In this document: in pieces, positions 1 to 9,623 of the stretch
How the letters are laid out: each line of letters opens with the position of its first letter
How positions within the stretch are numbered: position 1 is the stretch's first letter
From: Cohnella hashimotonis
GTDB lineage: Bacteria > Bacillota > Bacilli > Paenibacillales > Paenibacillaceae
Direction of reading: 5' to 3'
DNA length: 64,000 nt
NCBI RefSeq assembly: GCF_030014955.1
Contig: NZ_JAGRPV010000001.1
Location: 6,758,001 to 6,822,000, forward strand
Position numbers and translations under genes: made by a program
The notes under the pieces: model-generated
What the model saw: the letters and a program-made list of their open reading frames with translations, nothing else
Told to the model about the DNA's origin: nothing
Databases searched by the model: none

Positions 1-789
1 CAAGGTGTTCCAGGTGCCAAGGTCCTTCCAGTAGCCGTCGTAAGGGATGACGACGATGTCGGATTCCTTCTCGACCACCTCATAGTCGAAGCTGATCTTG
101 GCGAGCTTGTCGTAGCTCTTCTGAAGTTCCTCATATTGGATCGGCACCCCGCGCTCCAGCAGCAGGCCGATCAGATAGCCAAGCTTGAACGCGAATACGC
201 CGCAGTTCCACAGCGCGCCGTCCGCGATCAGCGACTTGGCCTTTTCTTCGGACGGTTTCTCCGTGAACCGCGCCACGCGGCTGTACGAATCGTCTCCGCC
301 ATCCTGCTCCGGCACGATGTAGCCGTACTTGGAGGAAGGCAGCGTCGGCGTCACGCCCATGAGCGCGATCTTCGCATCGGTGCGGTTCAGCACGTCCTCG
401 AGATCCTGGATCCGCTCAAAGAACCGGTCTTCGACGTACGGGTCGACGGGCAGGATGCACACCGTCTCGTTCAGGTCGACCTGCCTGAGCGAATACAGGT
501 AGGCCGCAGCCAGCGCGATCGCCGGGAACGTGTCCCGCCGCTCGGGCTCGACGATGATCGGCACCTGGCCCAGCTGGCTCTGCAGGATATCGAGCTGCTG
601 CTTGCCCGTCGCGATCACGGTCGATTGATCGAGGCCGACGGCGCAGATCTGTCCCCATACCCGCTGGACCATCGACTCCATCTCTTTATTTTCGTTCTCG
701 AGCACCTTGAGGAATTGCTTGCTCCTCGCGTCGTTGGACAACGGCCACAGTCGTTTGCCGGAACCCCCGGACAGCAATACCAATTTCAT
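1..789 (-). CDS. manC: Mannose-1-phosphate guanylyltransferase, 3' end outside the window
   Basis: An open minus-strand frame starts at ATG 789, eight bases after the SD GGAGGGG, and runs off the left edge, so the C-terminus is missing. The N-terminus MKLVLLSGGSGKRLWPLS carries the nucleotidyltransferase signature GGSGKRLWP. It is followed by SKQFLK, VEPERRDTFPAIALAA, FTEKPS and WNCGVFAF, as expected for enzymes making GDP-mannose from GTP and mannose-1-phosphate in the cytoplasm. It is the last visible gene of the polysaccharide operon, 130 bases after galU. I cannot see whether a phosphomannose isomerase domain follows. The family call is firm; the specificity for mannose rather than another hexose phosphate is inferred from the motifs. 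Confidence 0.85.
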   Translation of the reverse strand, partial: MKLVLLSGGSGKRLWPLSNDARSKQFLKVLENENKEMESMVQRVWGQICAVGLDQSTVIATGKQQLDILQSQLGQVPIIVEPERRDTFPAIALAAAYLYSLRQVDLNETVCILPVDPYVEDRFFERIQDLEDVLNRTDAKIALMGVTPTLPSSKYGYIVPEQDGGDDSYSRVARFTEKPSEEKAKSLIADGALWNCGVFAFKLGYLIGLLLERGVPIQYEELQKSYDKLAKISFDYEVVEKESDIVVIPYDGYWKDLGTWNTL

Positions 790-919
790 TATGTTTTCCC
801 CTCCAGATGTTCTTTGGTCCTTCTCTCTTGCCGGCCGGCTTAGGCTTGCAACCTATGCTCGCAACTAAAACTAGCACTGCCAAGTTGCACGTCTAAGCTC
901 GCCGGCTAAACTTGCCCGC

Positions 920-1825
920 TTAGCCGATTCTGCGTTCCTCCTGCAGATCTGCGCCATCCGATGAGCCGGTCAATTCGTACAGGTGCTCCCACAAACCCAT
1001 GCCGAGCTCCTCGCGCTTCAGCGCAAAGTCGATGTTCGCCTTCAGGAAGCCCAGCTTGCTACCGACGTCGTACAGCTTGCCGTCGTAGCGGTAGCTGTAC
1101 ATGCTCTGGCGCGACGCGAGCTGCTTCATCGCGTCCGTCAGCTGAATCTCTCCGCCCACGCCGGGCTGCTGATGCTCCAGAATATCCATAATGGCCGGGT
1201 CCAGAATGTAGCGTCCTATCATCGCCAGGTTGGACGGCGGATTGACCTTCGGCTTTTCGACCAGATTCGTGATCCGGTTCAGCCGCTTGTTGATCATGTC
1301 GCCCTGGATGACGCCGTAGCTGGACACGCTCTCCCACGGCACTTCTTCTACAGCTATAATACTGCCGGCCCGCTCGTCGTAGACGTCGATCATCTGCTTC
1401 AGGCAAGGAACCTCGCTCTCGATGATCATGTCGCCGAGCAGCACCGCGAACGGCTCGCCGGCCACGAATTTGCGCGCGCACCAAATGGCATGTCCGAGTC
1501 CCAGCGGCTCCTTCTGCCGGACGCAGTGAATCTCGACGAGATTCGTGACGCCCCGTACGATTTCCAGCAGCTCGTTTTTCTGCTTGCATTCGAGATCCGC
1601 CTCGAGCTCGTGGTTTTTGTCGAAGTGATCCTCGATCGCGCGTTTGCTGCGGCCTGTGACGATGATGATATCCTCGATGCCCGAGCAGATCGCTTCTTCG
1701 ACGATGTATTGGATCGTCGGCTTGTCGACGATGGGGAGCATTTCTTTGGGCATCGCCTTCGTTGCGGGAAGGAATCTCGTTCCGAGGCCGGCGGCGGGGA
1801 TGATCGCTTTTTTGACTTTAGACAT
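920..1825 (-). CDS. galU: UTP-glucose-1-phosphate uridylyltransferase
   Basis: A 301-residue protein of normal GalU length. The start ATG 1825 follows the SD AGGAGGG at about ten bases. The N-terminal signature [20 protein letters not shown] and the following [16 protein letters not shown] are characteristic; [14 protein letters not shown] and [19 protein letters not shown] lie further on. It makes UDP-glucose from UTP and glucose-1-phosphate. The same operon encodes UDP-glucose 6-dehydrogenase, so a likely local use is supply of UDP-glucose and UDP-glucuronate for the exported polymer. The gene sits between the flippase gene and manC. A second, housekeeping galU elsewhere in the genome is possible but cannot be judged here. 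Confidence 0.93.
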   Translation of the reverse strand: MSKVKKAIIPAAGLGTRFLPATKAMPKEMLPIVDKPTIQYIVEEAICSGIEDIIIVTGRSKRAIEDHFDKNHELEADLECKQKNELLEIVRGVTNLVEIHCVRQKEPLGLGHAIWCARKFVAGEPFAVLLGDMIIESEVPCLKQMIDVYDERAGSIIAVEEVPWESVSSYGVIQGDMINKRLNRITNLVEKPKVNPPSNLAMIGRYILDPAIMDILEHQQPGVGGEIQLTDAMKQLASRQSMYSYRYDGKLYDVGSKLGFLKANIDFALKREELGMGLWEHLYELTGSSDGADLQEERRIG

Positions 1826-1942
1826 TCGTGTAGTACCCTCCTATCTACTGTGGAAAATGCGGCGTTGAACGTTCGCGGGACAAAGCGACGGGGATAAGCG
1901 GGGACGACGGCGGTATGTTATCAAGGGGCGGCCGCGTGGGCT

Positions 1943-3415
1943 TCACCCCGGCTTCACGGACTTATGTCTCCTATATACCTTATCGCGTACCACATGAATC
2001 AGATTCCGGTTGAAATAGAATATGACCGCGAAGTAGAGCAGCGCACCGCAAATGACCTGCAGGATAAAGCCCGTATTGAGCTCGAACAGCGCCTGAGAGA
2101 GCCAATCGAAGGCCAAAACGCCGATAACCATAACCAGTCCGCATAGCAGTCCGGGCGCGATGCTGCGCAGGAGCGGAGCCAGGCACGGCCCCAGCACGCG
2201 CCTTACGGCATAGCTGTACTGGATGCAGAAGATGACGACCTGCACGACGACGAACGCGTAGCACAGCCCGATCATGCCGCCCAGATACGCGCCGATGAAC
2301 AGGCCGGGCACCTGCACTGCCATGCAGAGCAGCGTATAGCGGAAATACATGTCCATCCGCCCTTTGGATTGCAGCAGCGGTTGGACGGTGACGACAAGCG
2401 AGCGGATCAGGAACATGACGCACAGAATCTGAATGAGCGGCACGCTGGGCAGCCATTTCTCGCTGAAGGCGAACGTGACGAGCATCGGCGCCGTGACCAG
2501 CAGGCCCAGGTAGATCGGCGCGTTCAGGTAGCTGACGCCTTCGGCGATCTTGATATAGCCCTTGCGCAGCTGCGTCAGGTCGTCCTGGATCTTGGCGAAA
2601 ATAGGCAGCGTGACCGAATTGATGAGCGGCGTCAGCTTCTGTACCGGCATGATGCACAGCTGGTAGGCCCACGAATAGTAGCCGAGCGTCTGCGCGCCGT
2701 ACATGCGGCCCAGGATCAGATAATCCAGGTTCGAGATAAAGGATTGGAGCAGATTCGAGGACATCTGATAGACGCCGAAACTGAGATAGCCCTTAAGGTC
2801 GCCGCGCGTGAAATGCATGGCGGGCGTCCATCTGCGCCAGCCCATGATCATAAGGCCGGCGGAGCGGACGAGCGCGTTGCCCAGGTAAGAGCCGACCAGC
2901 GCGTAGACGCCGTAGCCGTAGTAAGCGCCCGCAATCGCGATGAGGAAGCCCGCGAAGTAGGCGGCGATCTGGATCTTGGAGATCGCGTCGAACTTGAGCT
3001 CCTTGCGCGACAGCACCTCGAACTGTTGGCCGAAAGCCGGGATCAGGCACAGCAGCGACATCCACCGGACCGGGTTGACGAGGTCGGGCTCGTGATAGAA
3101 GGCCGCCACGAGCGGCGCGGACAGGAAGATCGCCAGACTGATGACGAAGCTCGTCGCCAGGTTCAGTATGTAGAGGCTGGAGAGGTGGTCCCTGGTGACG
3201 TCCTGCCGGTGAATGATCGCGTTGGAGATGCCCATGTCGGTCAGGTTGACGGCAGCCGCGACGATGACCATGACCATCCCCATGAGACCGTAATCCTTGG
3301 GGGTCAGCAGATGGGAGACGGTGAGGAGCTGCAGCACCTGCACGACGATCGAGATGACGGTCGCGAGCGTGGACCATTTGGCCGCCGCGATCCCTTTTTT
3401 CTTGAGCGAACTCAT
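1943..3415 (-). CDS. Wzx-like polysaccharide flippase (MOP superfamily)
   Basis: A 490-residue, strongly hydrophobic protein with roughly a dozen or more predicted membrane segments. The N-terminus (SSLKKKGIAAAKWSTLATV) and the segment KDYGLMGMVMVIVAAAVNL resemble TuaB/Wzx-type exporters, which move undecaprenyl-linked repeat units across the membrane. The ATG at 3415 overlaps the stop of the upstream glycosyltransferase by four bases (ATGA), so translation is probably coupled. Its place among transferase, polymerase and sugar-nucleotide genes fits a Wzx/Wzy pathway. The substrate cannot be read from the sequence. Confidence 0.85.
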   Translation of the reverse strand: MSSLKKKGIAAAKWSTLATVISIVVQVLQLLTVSHLLTPKDYGLMGMVMVIVAAAVNLTDMGISNAIIHRQDVTRDHLSSLYILNLATSFVISLAIFLSAPLVAAFYHEPDLVNPVRWMSLLCLIPAFGQQFEVLSRKELKFDAISKIQIAAYFAGFLIAIAGAYYGYGVYALVGSYLGNALVRSAGLMIMGWRRWTPAMHFTRGDLKGYLSFGVYQMSSNLLQSFISNLDYLILGRMYGAQTLGYYSWAYQLCIMPVQKLTPLINSVTLPIFAKIQDDLTQLRKGYIKIAEGVSYLNAPIYLGLLVTAPMLVTFAFSEKWLPSVPLIQILCVMFLIRSLVVTVQPLLQSKGRMDMYFRYTLLCMAVQVPGLFIGAYLGGMIGLCYAFVVVQVVIFCIQYSYAVRRVLGPCLAPLLRSIAPGLLCGLVMVIGVLAFDWLSQALFELNTGFILQVICGALLYFAVIFYFNRNLIHVVRDKVYRRHKSVKPG

Positions 3416-4584
3416 GATTGTCGTGTCACTTCCTTGGATGAGGCTGTCCGCCGCAAACCGTCGGCGAATTCAAGCAGCGTCCTGGCCTTGGCGTCCCAGG
3501 CATGGCGCTCGGCGAGCGCCCGGATGCGGTCCCGCCCATGCCTCGCGGCAATGGCTTCGCCGACCTTGGCCGGGAATTCGTCCGCGTCCCGGTAGAAATA
3601 CAGGAACGGCTCCTCCCGCCGCAGCAGCTCGGGCGTCTCGGTAACGACAACCGGCAGTCCTGCGGCCGCGTATTCGTACAGCTTCATCGGGCTGCGCCCT
3701 TTGTTGGCCGCATGGCCGCTCAGCGGCAGCAGCGCGACGTCGGCGTGATGCAAGTATCTCGGCACGTCCCTATACTTCTTCGGACCGAGCAGATGCACGT
3801 TGGGACGGCCGGCGAACACGGCGGCCGTCGCATCGTCGCAGGGTCCGATGACGACGAGGGCGAGCTCCGGCTTGGCGTCCGCCAGCTTGCGCAGCGCGCC
3901 CAGGTCGAGCCGCTCGTCGAGCGCGCCGACGTAGACGGCCCGGGGGCCGGGGATCGTCCGCATATCCTCGGGCTCCTCGCCGCCCCGCGCGAAGTGCTCG
4001 TACTCGACGCCGTTTTCGAGCAAGAGGCACGGCAGCGCGGGATTGTACGGCAGCAGCTCCTCGAGCACCGGCTCCGACGTGGAGACGAGGCCGTGCGCGC
4101 GCGCCATGATCGCGGCCTCGGCGGCCTGGATCGAACGGTCGCCCGTCATCTGGGCGTACAGGTCGGTCGGCCTGTAGACGGTGACGTCGGGCTTGATGAC
4201 GGCATCAAGTCCGGCGAACCGCGGCTGGTCGATGAGCAGCAGGTCCACGCGCTCCATGCCCTGCTCCTGAAGCAGCCGTTTCATGCGAGGCAGCGTCCAG
4301 TTTTTGCCCGTGCGGGCATAGATCGGACCGGCCACCTCCCACGGCAGCAGCGCCATCGGCACGCTGTTCACCGCCTGATCCGGCTCGGCCTCGGGCTGTC
4401 CCCGGTAGATCTTGATCCGCGCGCGGATATCCCGGTCCTTGTACTTGAGCAGATGCATCGGGCTGAGCGGCGTGCTCATGTGGAGGACGCGGTGGCCGAG
4501 CCGCTTCATCTCGCGGGCGAGATGGTGGGAGCCGACGACGAACGGCCCGCCCATGTACGTGTGGCTCGCAAATACGATATTCAC
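3412..4584 (-). CDS. GT-B type glycosyltransferase (TuaH-like)
   Basis: I place the start at GTG 4584, not at an in-frame ATG 90 bases upstream. This GTG has an SD-like GAGAGGGGG eight bases before it and overlaps the upstream stop by four bases (GTGA). The protein is then 390 residues and begins MNIVFASHTYMGGPFVVGSH, a Rossmann-type start with the glycine-rich loop of GT-B enzymes. The C-terminal half contains GPRAVYVGALDERLDL, LALVVIGPC and SPMKLYEYAAAGLPVVVTE, the nucleotide-sugar binding region of family 4-like transferases. YRPTDLYAQMTGD recalls the TuaH group. It presumably adds one sugar to the lipid-linked repeat unit at the cytoplasmic face. Donor and acceptor are unknown. Confidence 0.8.
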   Translation of the reverse strand: MNIVFASHTYMGGPFVVGSHHLAREMKRLGHRVLHMSTPLSPMHLLKYKDRDIRARIKIYRGQPEAEPDQAVNSVPMALLPWEVAGPIYARTGKNWTLPRMKRLLQEQGMERVDLLLIDQPRFAGLDAVIKPDVTVYRPTDLYAQMTGDRSIQAAEAAIMARAHGLVSTSEPVLEELLPYNPALPCLLLENGVEYEHFARGGEEPEDMRTIPGPRAVYVGALDERLDLGALRKLADAKPELALVVIGPCDDATAAVFAGRPNVHLLGPKKYRDVPRYLHHADVALLPLSGHAANKGRSPMKLYEYAAAGLPVVVTETPELLRREEPFLYFYRDADEFPAKVGEAIAARHGRDRIRALAERHAWDAKARTLLEFADGLRRTASSKEVTRQS

Positions 4585-5717
4585 CGGCTCCACCCCCTCT
4601 CGCGTTCCGGCACGTATGCCGCTGCTGCCGCGGCCAGATGCGGCCGGACCGCGTCCAGCGTTTCCCGCGCGCATTTATCCCAGGAAAAGTTGCCGGCCCG
4701 CGCGAGTCCGCGTTCGCGCAGCTGCGTCCGCAGCCCGTCGTCCTCCATGATGCGCCTGATCTTGGCCGCGATGTCCGCCGGATCGCGCGGATCGCAGTAG
4801 AGCACGGCATCCCTGCACACCTCGGGGATCGAAGCGGCGTCGGAAGCGACCACGGGGCAGCCGCAGGACATCGCCTCGAGCGCCGGAAAGCCGAAGCCTT
4901 CGTAGAAGGAAGGGAAGACGAAGCAGGAAGCCCGGTCGTACAGGGCTCGCAGCTCTTCGTCCGTCACGTAGCCGAGCGTTTTGACCTCGCCGCCGATCCG
5001 TCCGCCGGCGGGCTTGAAGATCTTGCTGCTGCCGCCGGCGATGACGATGTCGAAGCCGACGTCGCCCATCAGCTCGATCGCCTTCGCGACGGAAGCGAAG
5101 TTTTTGTTCGGGCTCATGCTGCTGACCGCCAGCACGTAAGGCCGCGCCAGCCCGTGACGCTCGAACACCGTCTCGTCGGCCTTGATCCGCAGGATATGTT
5201 CGCGGCCGTGGTAGATCGTCTTGATCTTGCGCTCGGCGATGCCGAAGTGCTGTGTCAGCTGCGCGCGGGAAAACGCGGAGCAGGTCAGCACGCCCTTCGC
5301 GTTCATGCCGAGCACACGCTGCAGCACCTTGTACCAGGCGCGGAAGGCGAAGGAGTACGTGTCCGGCGCCGCGTAAACGGCCGCGTCGTGCATCGTGACG
5401 GCCTGGCGGCGCTTGGTCATCGGCCCCGTGTTGCACAGGCTGAGCAGAAATCCGTCCGCGCAAAGCGCCGGCAGGCTGAGCTGCTCCCAGGCATGGCCGG
5501 CGCCGCGCCCCGATTGCTTGATCGGGATATGGCGCAGGCCGATGTCCCGAATGTCTCCCTTCGGCGCCAGCACGACGAATTCGCAGCCTGCGACCGCCGC
5601 GTCGCGTTCCCCGACCATGGCGTCGAGCGAGCGAAGCACCTCGATCGCGTACCGTTGTACGCCCGTGACGGGATGGGTCAGGAAGCGCCCGTTGATATAG
5701 ATCTTCTGAAGCTTCAT
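4581..5717 (-). CDS. Glycosyltransferase family 4
   Basis: A 378-residue GT-B glycosyltransferase. The N-terminus KIYINGRFLTHPVTGVQRYA is typical of WbcN/MtfB-type mannosyl- or rhamnosyltransferases. LTCSAFSRAQL and YVLAVSSMSPNKNFASVAKA mark the inter-domain region, and SFYEGFGFPALEAMSCGCPV with ASDAASIPEVCRDAVLYCDP is the E-x7-E donor-binding region of GT4. Its ATG at 5717 overlaps the polymerase stop by four bases, and its own stop overlaps the next start, so polymerase, two transferases and flippase form one translationally coupled block. Mannose is a reasonable donor guess given manC, but this is inference. Confidence 0.85.
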   Translation of the reverse strand: MKLQKIYINGRFLTHPVTGVQRYAIEVLRSLDAMVGERDAAVAGCEFVVLAPKGDIRDIGLRHIPIKQSGRGAGHAWEQLSLPALCADGFLLSLCNTGPMTKRRQAVTMHDAAVYAAPDTYSFAFRAWYKVLQRVLGMNAKGVLTCSAFSRAQLTQHFGIAERKIKTIYHGREHILRIKADETVFERHGLARPYVLAVSSMSPNKNFASVAKAIELMGDVGFDIVIAGGSSKIFKPAGGRIGGEVKTLGYVTDEELRALYDRASCFVFPSFYEGFGFPALEAMSCGCPVVASDAASIPEVCRDAVLYCDPRDPADIAAKIRRIMEDDGLRTQLRERGLARAGNFSWDKCARETLDAVRPHLAAAAAAYVPERERGWSR

Positions 5718-7012
5718 GTCCGATTCACCCCCGAGAGCCGCCAGCTCTTGATTTTGCGCTTATTGTAATGAAGAACGAGCGTGAACAGGAGCAGCACGAC
5801 CCAGCACGGGAAAAACCGGCCGCTCGTGAAGTACAGATACCGCGGAAATTCCAGGATGCCCACGATCCAGATCGGGTACATCAGCATGCCGAACGTGTGA
5901 TTGTTGCGGAAATGCGTGTACAGCACGCCGCTGATATAACCGAGGAGCGCCATATAAACCAGTGCCCCGCCGAAGCCGTAATCGTGATAAGGGAGCATGA
6001 GCCCGGACGGATTGTTGAACTCCGGATTGCCCATCGTTTCGAGTATGTTGTCCAGCAGGCCCATGGGCCGTACGCCGTATACGTTGGCATACGCCTCGCC
6101 GCCCGGCGGTATTTTCCACAGCCACTCCCAGGTATAGTAGGGGAACGGAATCGACGGGAAGCCCAGCTCTCTTATGTACAGCGTGCCGGTGTTGAGAGCC
6201 GTGACGTAGTAGCCGAAAAAGCGGGTGACGACGAACTCCCAGAACGAAGGATAGATGTGGACGTAGTAGCTCAGCCACGAACGGAAGTACTCGCTGATCC
6301 CGAAAAATCCGATGACGAACACGATCCCGATGAGCGGATACAGCTTCACGAACGGCACCCGCTTGCCCTGCTTCAACCGCATCGAGATCCATATAATGAT
6401 CGCCGGCACCATGATCTCCATCAGGGCGAGCCGCTCGGAGAAGAAGATCGAGCGCATGAGCGTCAGCAGGAAGACGACCGTGAACGCGGGCATGAACGTC
6501 TTGCTTCCCTTGAGGCATTGGTAGTAGGTCGCGAGAATCGTGAAGGCGATGCCGAAGTTCGTAAACGAGGTGACGCCCGTGATCTTGTCGAAGTTCTGCT
6601 TGATCGAGTAGATGGCGCCCGGCTCTCCCTTGATGACGGACAAGAACAGCGACACCGTGAAGCCGCTGCGGACCATGATCAGCAAGTAAACCGCGTAGCC
6701 GAACAGCGTCATGGCGAACAGGGCGTAGACGACGAACTTGATAAAGGTGTCGCGCTTCAGCACCGCATCGGGAAACACGGATACGGGCTTTACCTTTTTG
6801 TACAGCATCGACGACAGCAAGCCGCCCAGGACGAAGGCGGCTGCCGGATAGACGGCGAGCCAGATGTTGCCGCTGTCGATGAACTTCTCGACGCGGTAGA
6901 ACATCAGGTAGTTCTGGGCGGGGATCATATAGGCGCCCGCGATGACGACCCCCATCACGATGGCGAACAGGATGGTCGGGTTCATCCACCAGACCGAAGC
7001 ATTCTTTCTCAT
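5714..7012 (-). CDS. Wzy-like oligosaccharide repeat-unit polymerase
   Basis: The start ATG 7012 has the SD GAGGGAG ten bases upstream; an ATG 99 bases further up would add a basic, non-membrane tail and has less support. The resulting 432-residue protein has about ten to twelve hydrophobic segments, beginning with NPTILFAIVMGVVIAGAYMI and ending with WVVLLLFTLVLHYNKRK. A large extracytoplasmic loop around FPSIPFPYYTWEWLWKIPPG is followed by MGNPEFNNPSG, the arrangement seen in O-antigen/TuaE-type polymerases. Sequence identity in this family is low, so the call rests on topology, length and operon position between ugd and two glycosyltransferases. It would polymerise flipped repeat units outside the membrane. 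Confidence 0.75.
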   Translation of the reverse strand: MRKNASVWWMNPTILFAIVMGVVIAGAYMIPAQNYLMFYRVEKFIDSGNIWLAVYPAAAFVLGGLLSSMLYKKVKPVSVFPDAVLKRDTFIKFVVYALFAMTLFGYAVYLLIMVRSGFTVSLFLSVIKGEPGAIYSIKQNFDKITGVTSFTNFGIAFTILATYYQCLKGSKTFMPAFTVVFLLTLMRSIFFSERLALMEIMVPAIIIWISMRLKQGKRVPFVKLYPLIGIVFVIGFFGISEYFRSWLSYYVHIYPSFWEFVVTRFFGYYVTALNTGTLYIRELGFPSIPFPYYTWEWLWKIPPGGEAYANVYGVRPMGLLDNILETMGNPEFNNPSGLMLPYHDYGFGGALVYMALLGYISGVLYTHFRNNHTFGMLMYPIWIVGILEFPRYLYFTSGRFFPCWVVLLLFTLVLHYNKRKIKSWRLSGVNRT

Positions 7013-7055
7013 CACACGGGCACTCCCTCGTCTTGATTGCGCCGGCGCGGCGCGT

Positions 7056-8405
7056 TCACCTGCCATAAAAAGCTGCCGGCTCCGCCTCGAACTGCGACAG
7101 GCTGCCCACATGCGGCCGCCCGACCGAGTAGTAACGCAGGTCCGCCTCGTTCACCTGCTCGCTCGAATACACATTGCGTCCGTCGATCAGGATGTTCTGG
7201 CGCATGACGCCCTGTACCTCGGGCAGCGACAACGACTTGAATTCCTGCCAGTCGGTCAGGAGACATAACGCGTCGCAGTCCCGGGCCGCCTCGATCGGAT
7301 CTTCCTTCCAGACCACCTCGTCCGCCTGCCCGAAGATCGCCTTGAAGTTGGCCGTCGCCACCGGGTCGTAGGCCTGCACCTCCGCGCCCTCCGCCAGCAG
7401 CGCGCCGATGATGTCCAGCGCCGGCGACTCGCGAACGTCGTCGGTGTCCGGCTTGAACGCAAGCCCCCAGACGCCGATCCGCTTGCCGCCGAGCTCGCCG
7501 AGCGAGCGCCGCAGCTTGGTCATGACGTTGAAGCGCTGGCCCTGGTTCACCTCGACGACCGACTTCAGCAGCTTGAACTCGTAGTCGACGTTGCCCGCGA
7601 TCTGGATGAGTGCGTTCGTATCCTTCGGGAAGCAGGAGCCGCCGTAGCCGATTCCAGCCTGGAGGAACGACGGGCCGATCCGCCGGTCGTGACCCATTCC
7701 CTTCGCCACGTCCGTGACGTCCGCGCCGACCTTCTCGCAGATGTTGGCGATCTCGTTGATGAAGGAGATCTTGGTGGCGAGGAAGGCGTTGGACGCGTAC
7801 TTGATCATCTCCGCGCTGCGCACGTCGGTCACCATGATCCGGTCGGTCAGCGGACGGTGCAGCTCGGCGATCTTAGCCGCCGCCTCGGGGCTGTCCGTGC
7901 CGATGATGATGCGGTCCGGATGCAGCGTGTCCGCGATGGCCGAGCCTTCCCGCAGGAACTCGGGAATCGAGACGACGTCGAACGGATGCGGCGTGAGCCG
8001 CGAGACGATGTCCCGAATGCGGTCGTTCGTGCCGACCGGCACCGTGCTCTTGGTCGCGATGATCTTGTAGCCGTTCATCGCGAGCGCGATCTCTTGCGCG
8101 GCCTGCTCGATGAACGCCAGGTTGGCTTCCCCGTTAGGCAGCGGCGGCGTGCCGACGCAGAGGAAGATCGCCTCTGCGCCCTCGACGGCCGGCGTCAGGT
8201 CGCCGGTGAAGCGAAGGCGCCCAAGCTCGCGGTTTTTGGCGATCAGCTCCTGGAGGCCCGGCTCGTAGATCGGCACTTCGCCGCGGTTCAGGCGCTCGAT
8301 CTTGCCCAGATCCTTGTCCAGGCAAGTGACGTCGTTGCCGATCTCCGAGAAGCAGACGCCGGATACGAGCCCGACGTACCCGGTGCCGATGAAGGTCAGT
8401 TTCAT
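7056..8405 (-). CDS. ugd: UDP-glucose 6-dehydrogenase
   Basis: A 449-residue protein of standard UGD/TuaD length. The N-terminal NAD-binding motif TFIGTGYVGLVSGVCFSEIG, the middle segment FINEIANICEKVGADV, the catalytic-cysteine motif GYGGSCFPKDTNAL (around residue 258) and the C-terminal WGLAFKPDTDDVRESPA are all intact. It oxidises UDP-glucose twice to UDP-glucuronate using NAD+. With galU in the same operon, this predicts an acidic, uronic-acid-containing polymer. BY-kinases phosphorylate UGDs in several Firmicutes, and a BY-kinase-like gene lies three genes upstream; that link is known from the families and only inferred here. Confidence 0.95.
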   Translation of the reverse strand: MKLTFIGTGYVGLVSGVCFSEIGNDVTCLDKDLGKIERLNRGEVPIYEPGLQELIAKNRELGRLRFTGDLTPAVEGAEAIFLCVGTPPLPNGEANLAFIEQAAQEIALAMNGYKIIATKSTVPVGTNDRIRDIVSRLTPHPFDVVSIPEFLREGSAIADTLHPDRIIIGTDSPEAAAKIAELHRPLTDRIMVTDVRSAEMIKYASNAFLATKISFINEIANICEKVGADVTDVAKGMGHDRRIGPSFLQAGIGYGGSCFPKDTNALIQIAGNVDYEFKLLKSVVEVNQGQRFNVMTKLRRSLGELGGKRIGVWGLAFKPDTDDVRESPALDIIGALLAEGAEVQAYDPVATANFKAIFGQADEVVWKEDPIEAARDCDALCLLTDWQEFKSLSLPEVQGVMRQNILIDGRNVYSSEQVNEADLRYYSVGRPHVGSLSQFEAEPAAFYGR

Positions 8406-8420
8406 AGTTGTCTTTTCCCC

Positions 8421-9578
8421 CTATAGAACGGCCTGGACGCTTCCCGCCTGGCGCGTATTCTGATGCAGTTTGTTGTCGACGTGCTGCTGCAGCTTCTTGC
8501 GGAACGAATCCGGCGAGAAGCGCACCGCGTTCTTGCGGCAGTTGGCCGCCTGAATGGCGCCGCCCTCGTTCTCGAACCGGCTTACGGCCGCCATCACCTG
8601 CGCCGGCGTCTGCTCTTCGAAGAAGACGCCGGTCGGCTGCGCGACGCCGAGGCCGCGGACGGTCTCGAGCGATCCGCCCCTGCCGTAGGCGATGACCGGC
8701 GTGCCGCAAGCCTGCGCCTCGACAGGCGTGATGCCGAAGTCCTCTTCGGCGGCGAACACGAACGCCTTGGCCCGCTGCATATGATCGATCAGCACGGCGT
8801 CCGGCTGGTAGCCGAGCACCTGAATGTTCGGCGCTTTGGCCGCCTGGGCCTTGACCTTCTCCATGTCGGGTCCGTCGCCGATAATGACCAGCTTCTTGTC
8901 CGGCATGCCGGCGAAGGCTTCGGCGATCATGTCCATCTTCTTGTAAGGAACCATGCGGGAGGCCGTCAGGTAGAAATCTTCCTTGTCCTCGCGGTACGAG
9001 AAGGCGTTCACGTTGACCGGCGGATAGATGACGCTGGACTCCCTGCGGTATACCTTCCAGATGCGGCTGGCGATGAATTCGGAGTTGGCGATAAAATAGT
9101 CCACCCCGTTGGCTGTCCGGTAATCCCACATCCGCATCCGGCTCAGCATCCACTTGGCGAAGGCGCCCTTCAGGCCGCGCTGCAGGCCCGACTCCCTGAG
9201 ATATTGATGCTGCATGTCCCAGGCATAGCGGATCGGCGAATGCACGTAGGAAATGTGGAGCTGGTTCGGCCCCGTGATGACGCCTTTGGCGACCGCGTGG
9301 GAGCTGGATAAAATGAGATCGTAGGCGGACAGATCGAACTGTTCGATGGCGAGGGGCATGAGCGGCAGGTATTGCCTGTACTTCTTTTTGGCGAACGGCA
9401 TGTTTTGCAGAAAGGAGGTTCGGACCTTCCGGTCTTTGAGGAAGCCCCGATCCTTCTCCGGCAGGAAATCGACCATGGCGAACACGTCCGCTTCGGGATA
9501 CACCTCGAGCATTTGTTCGACCACTTTCTCCGATCCCGCATACGTCGTCAACCATTCGTGAACGATCGCGACCTTCAT
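8421..9578 (-). CDS. Glycosyltransferase family 4
   Basis: A 385-residue GT-B enzyme. The start MKVAIVHEWLTTYAGSEKVV is the standard opening of one GT4 subgroup; YVHSPIRYAWDMQHQYL and FIANSEFIASRIWKVY follow. The second domain has FYLTASRMVPYKKMDMIAEA, KLVIIGDGPDMEKVKA and AAEEDFGITPVEAQACGTPV, where the ED.GI.PVEAQ motif binds the nucleotide sugar. It sits between the priming transferase and ugd, so it may add the second sugar of the repeat. The SD AGGAGG precedes ATG 9578. It ends 16 bases before ugd. Confidence 0.87.
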   Translation of the reverse strand: MKVAIVHEWLTTYAGSEKVVEQMLEVYPEADVFAMVDFLPEKDRGFLKDRKVRTSFLQNMPFAKKKYRQYLPLMPLAIEQFDLSAYDLILSSSHAVAKGVITGPNQLHISYVHSPIRYAWDMQHQYLRESGLQRGLKGAFAKWMLSRMRMWDYRTANGVDYFIANSEFIASRIWKVYRRESSVIYPPVNVNAFSYREDKEDFYLTASRMVPYKKMDMIAEAFAGMPDKKLVIIGDGPDMEKVKAQAAKAPNIQVLGYQPDAVLIDHMQRAKAFVFAAEEDFGITPVEAQACGTPVIAYGRGGSLETVRGLGVAQPTGVFFEEQTPAQVMAAVSRFENEGGAIQAANCRKNAVRFSPDSFRKKLQQHVDNKLHQNTRQAGSVQAVL

Positions 9579-9623
9579 TTGGCTGTCGTCCTCCTGTTCG
9601 TACCCGGTGGCATTTCGTTAGAT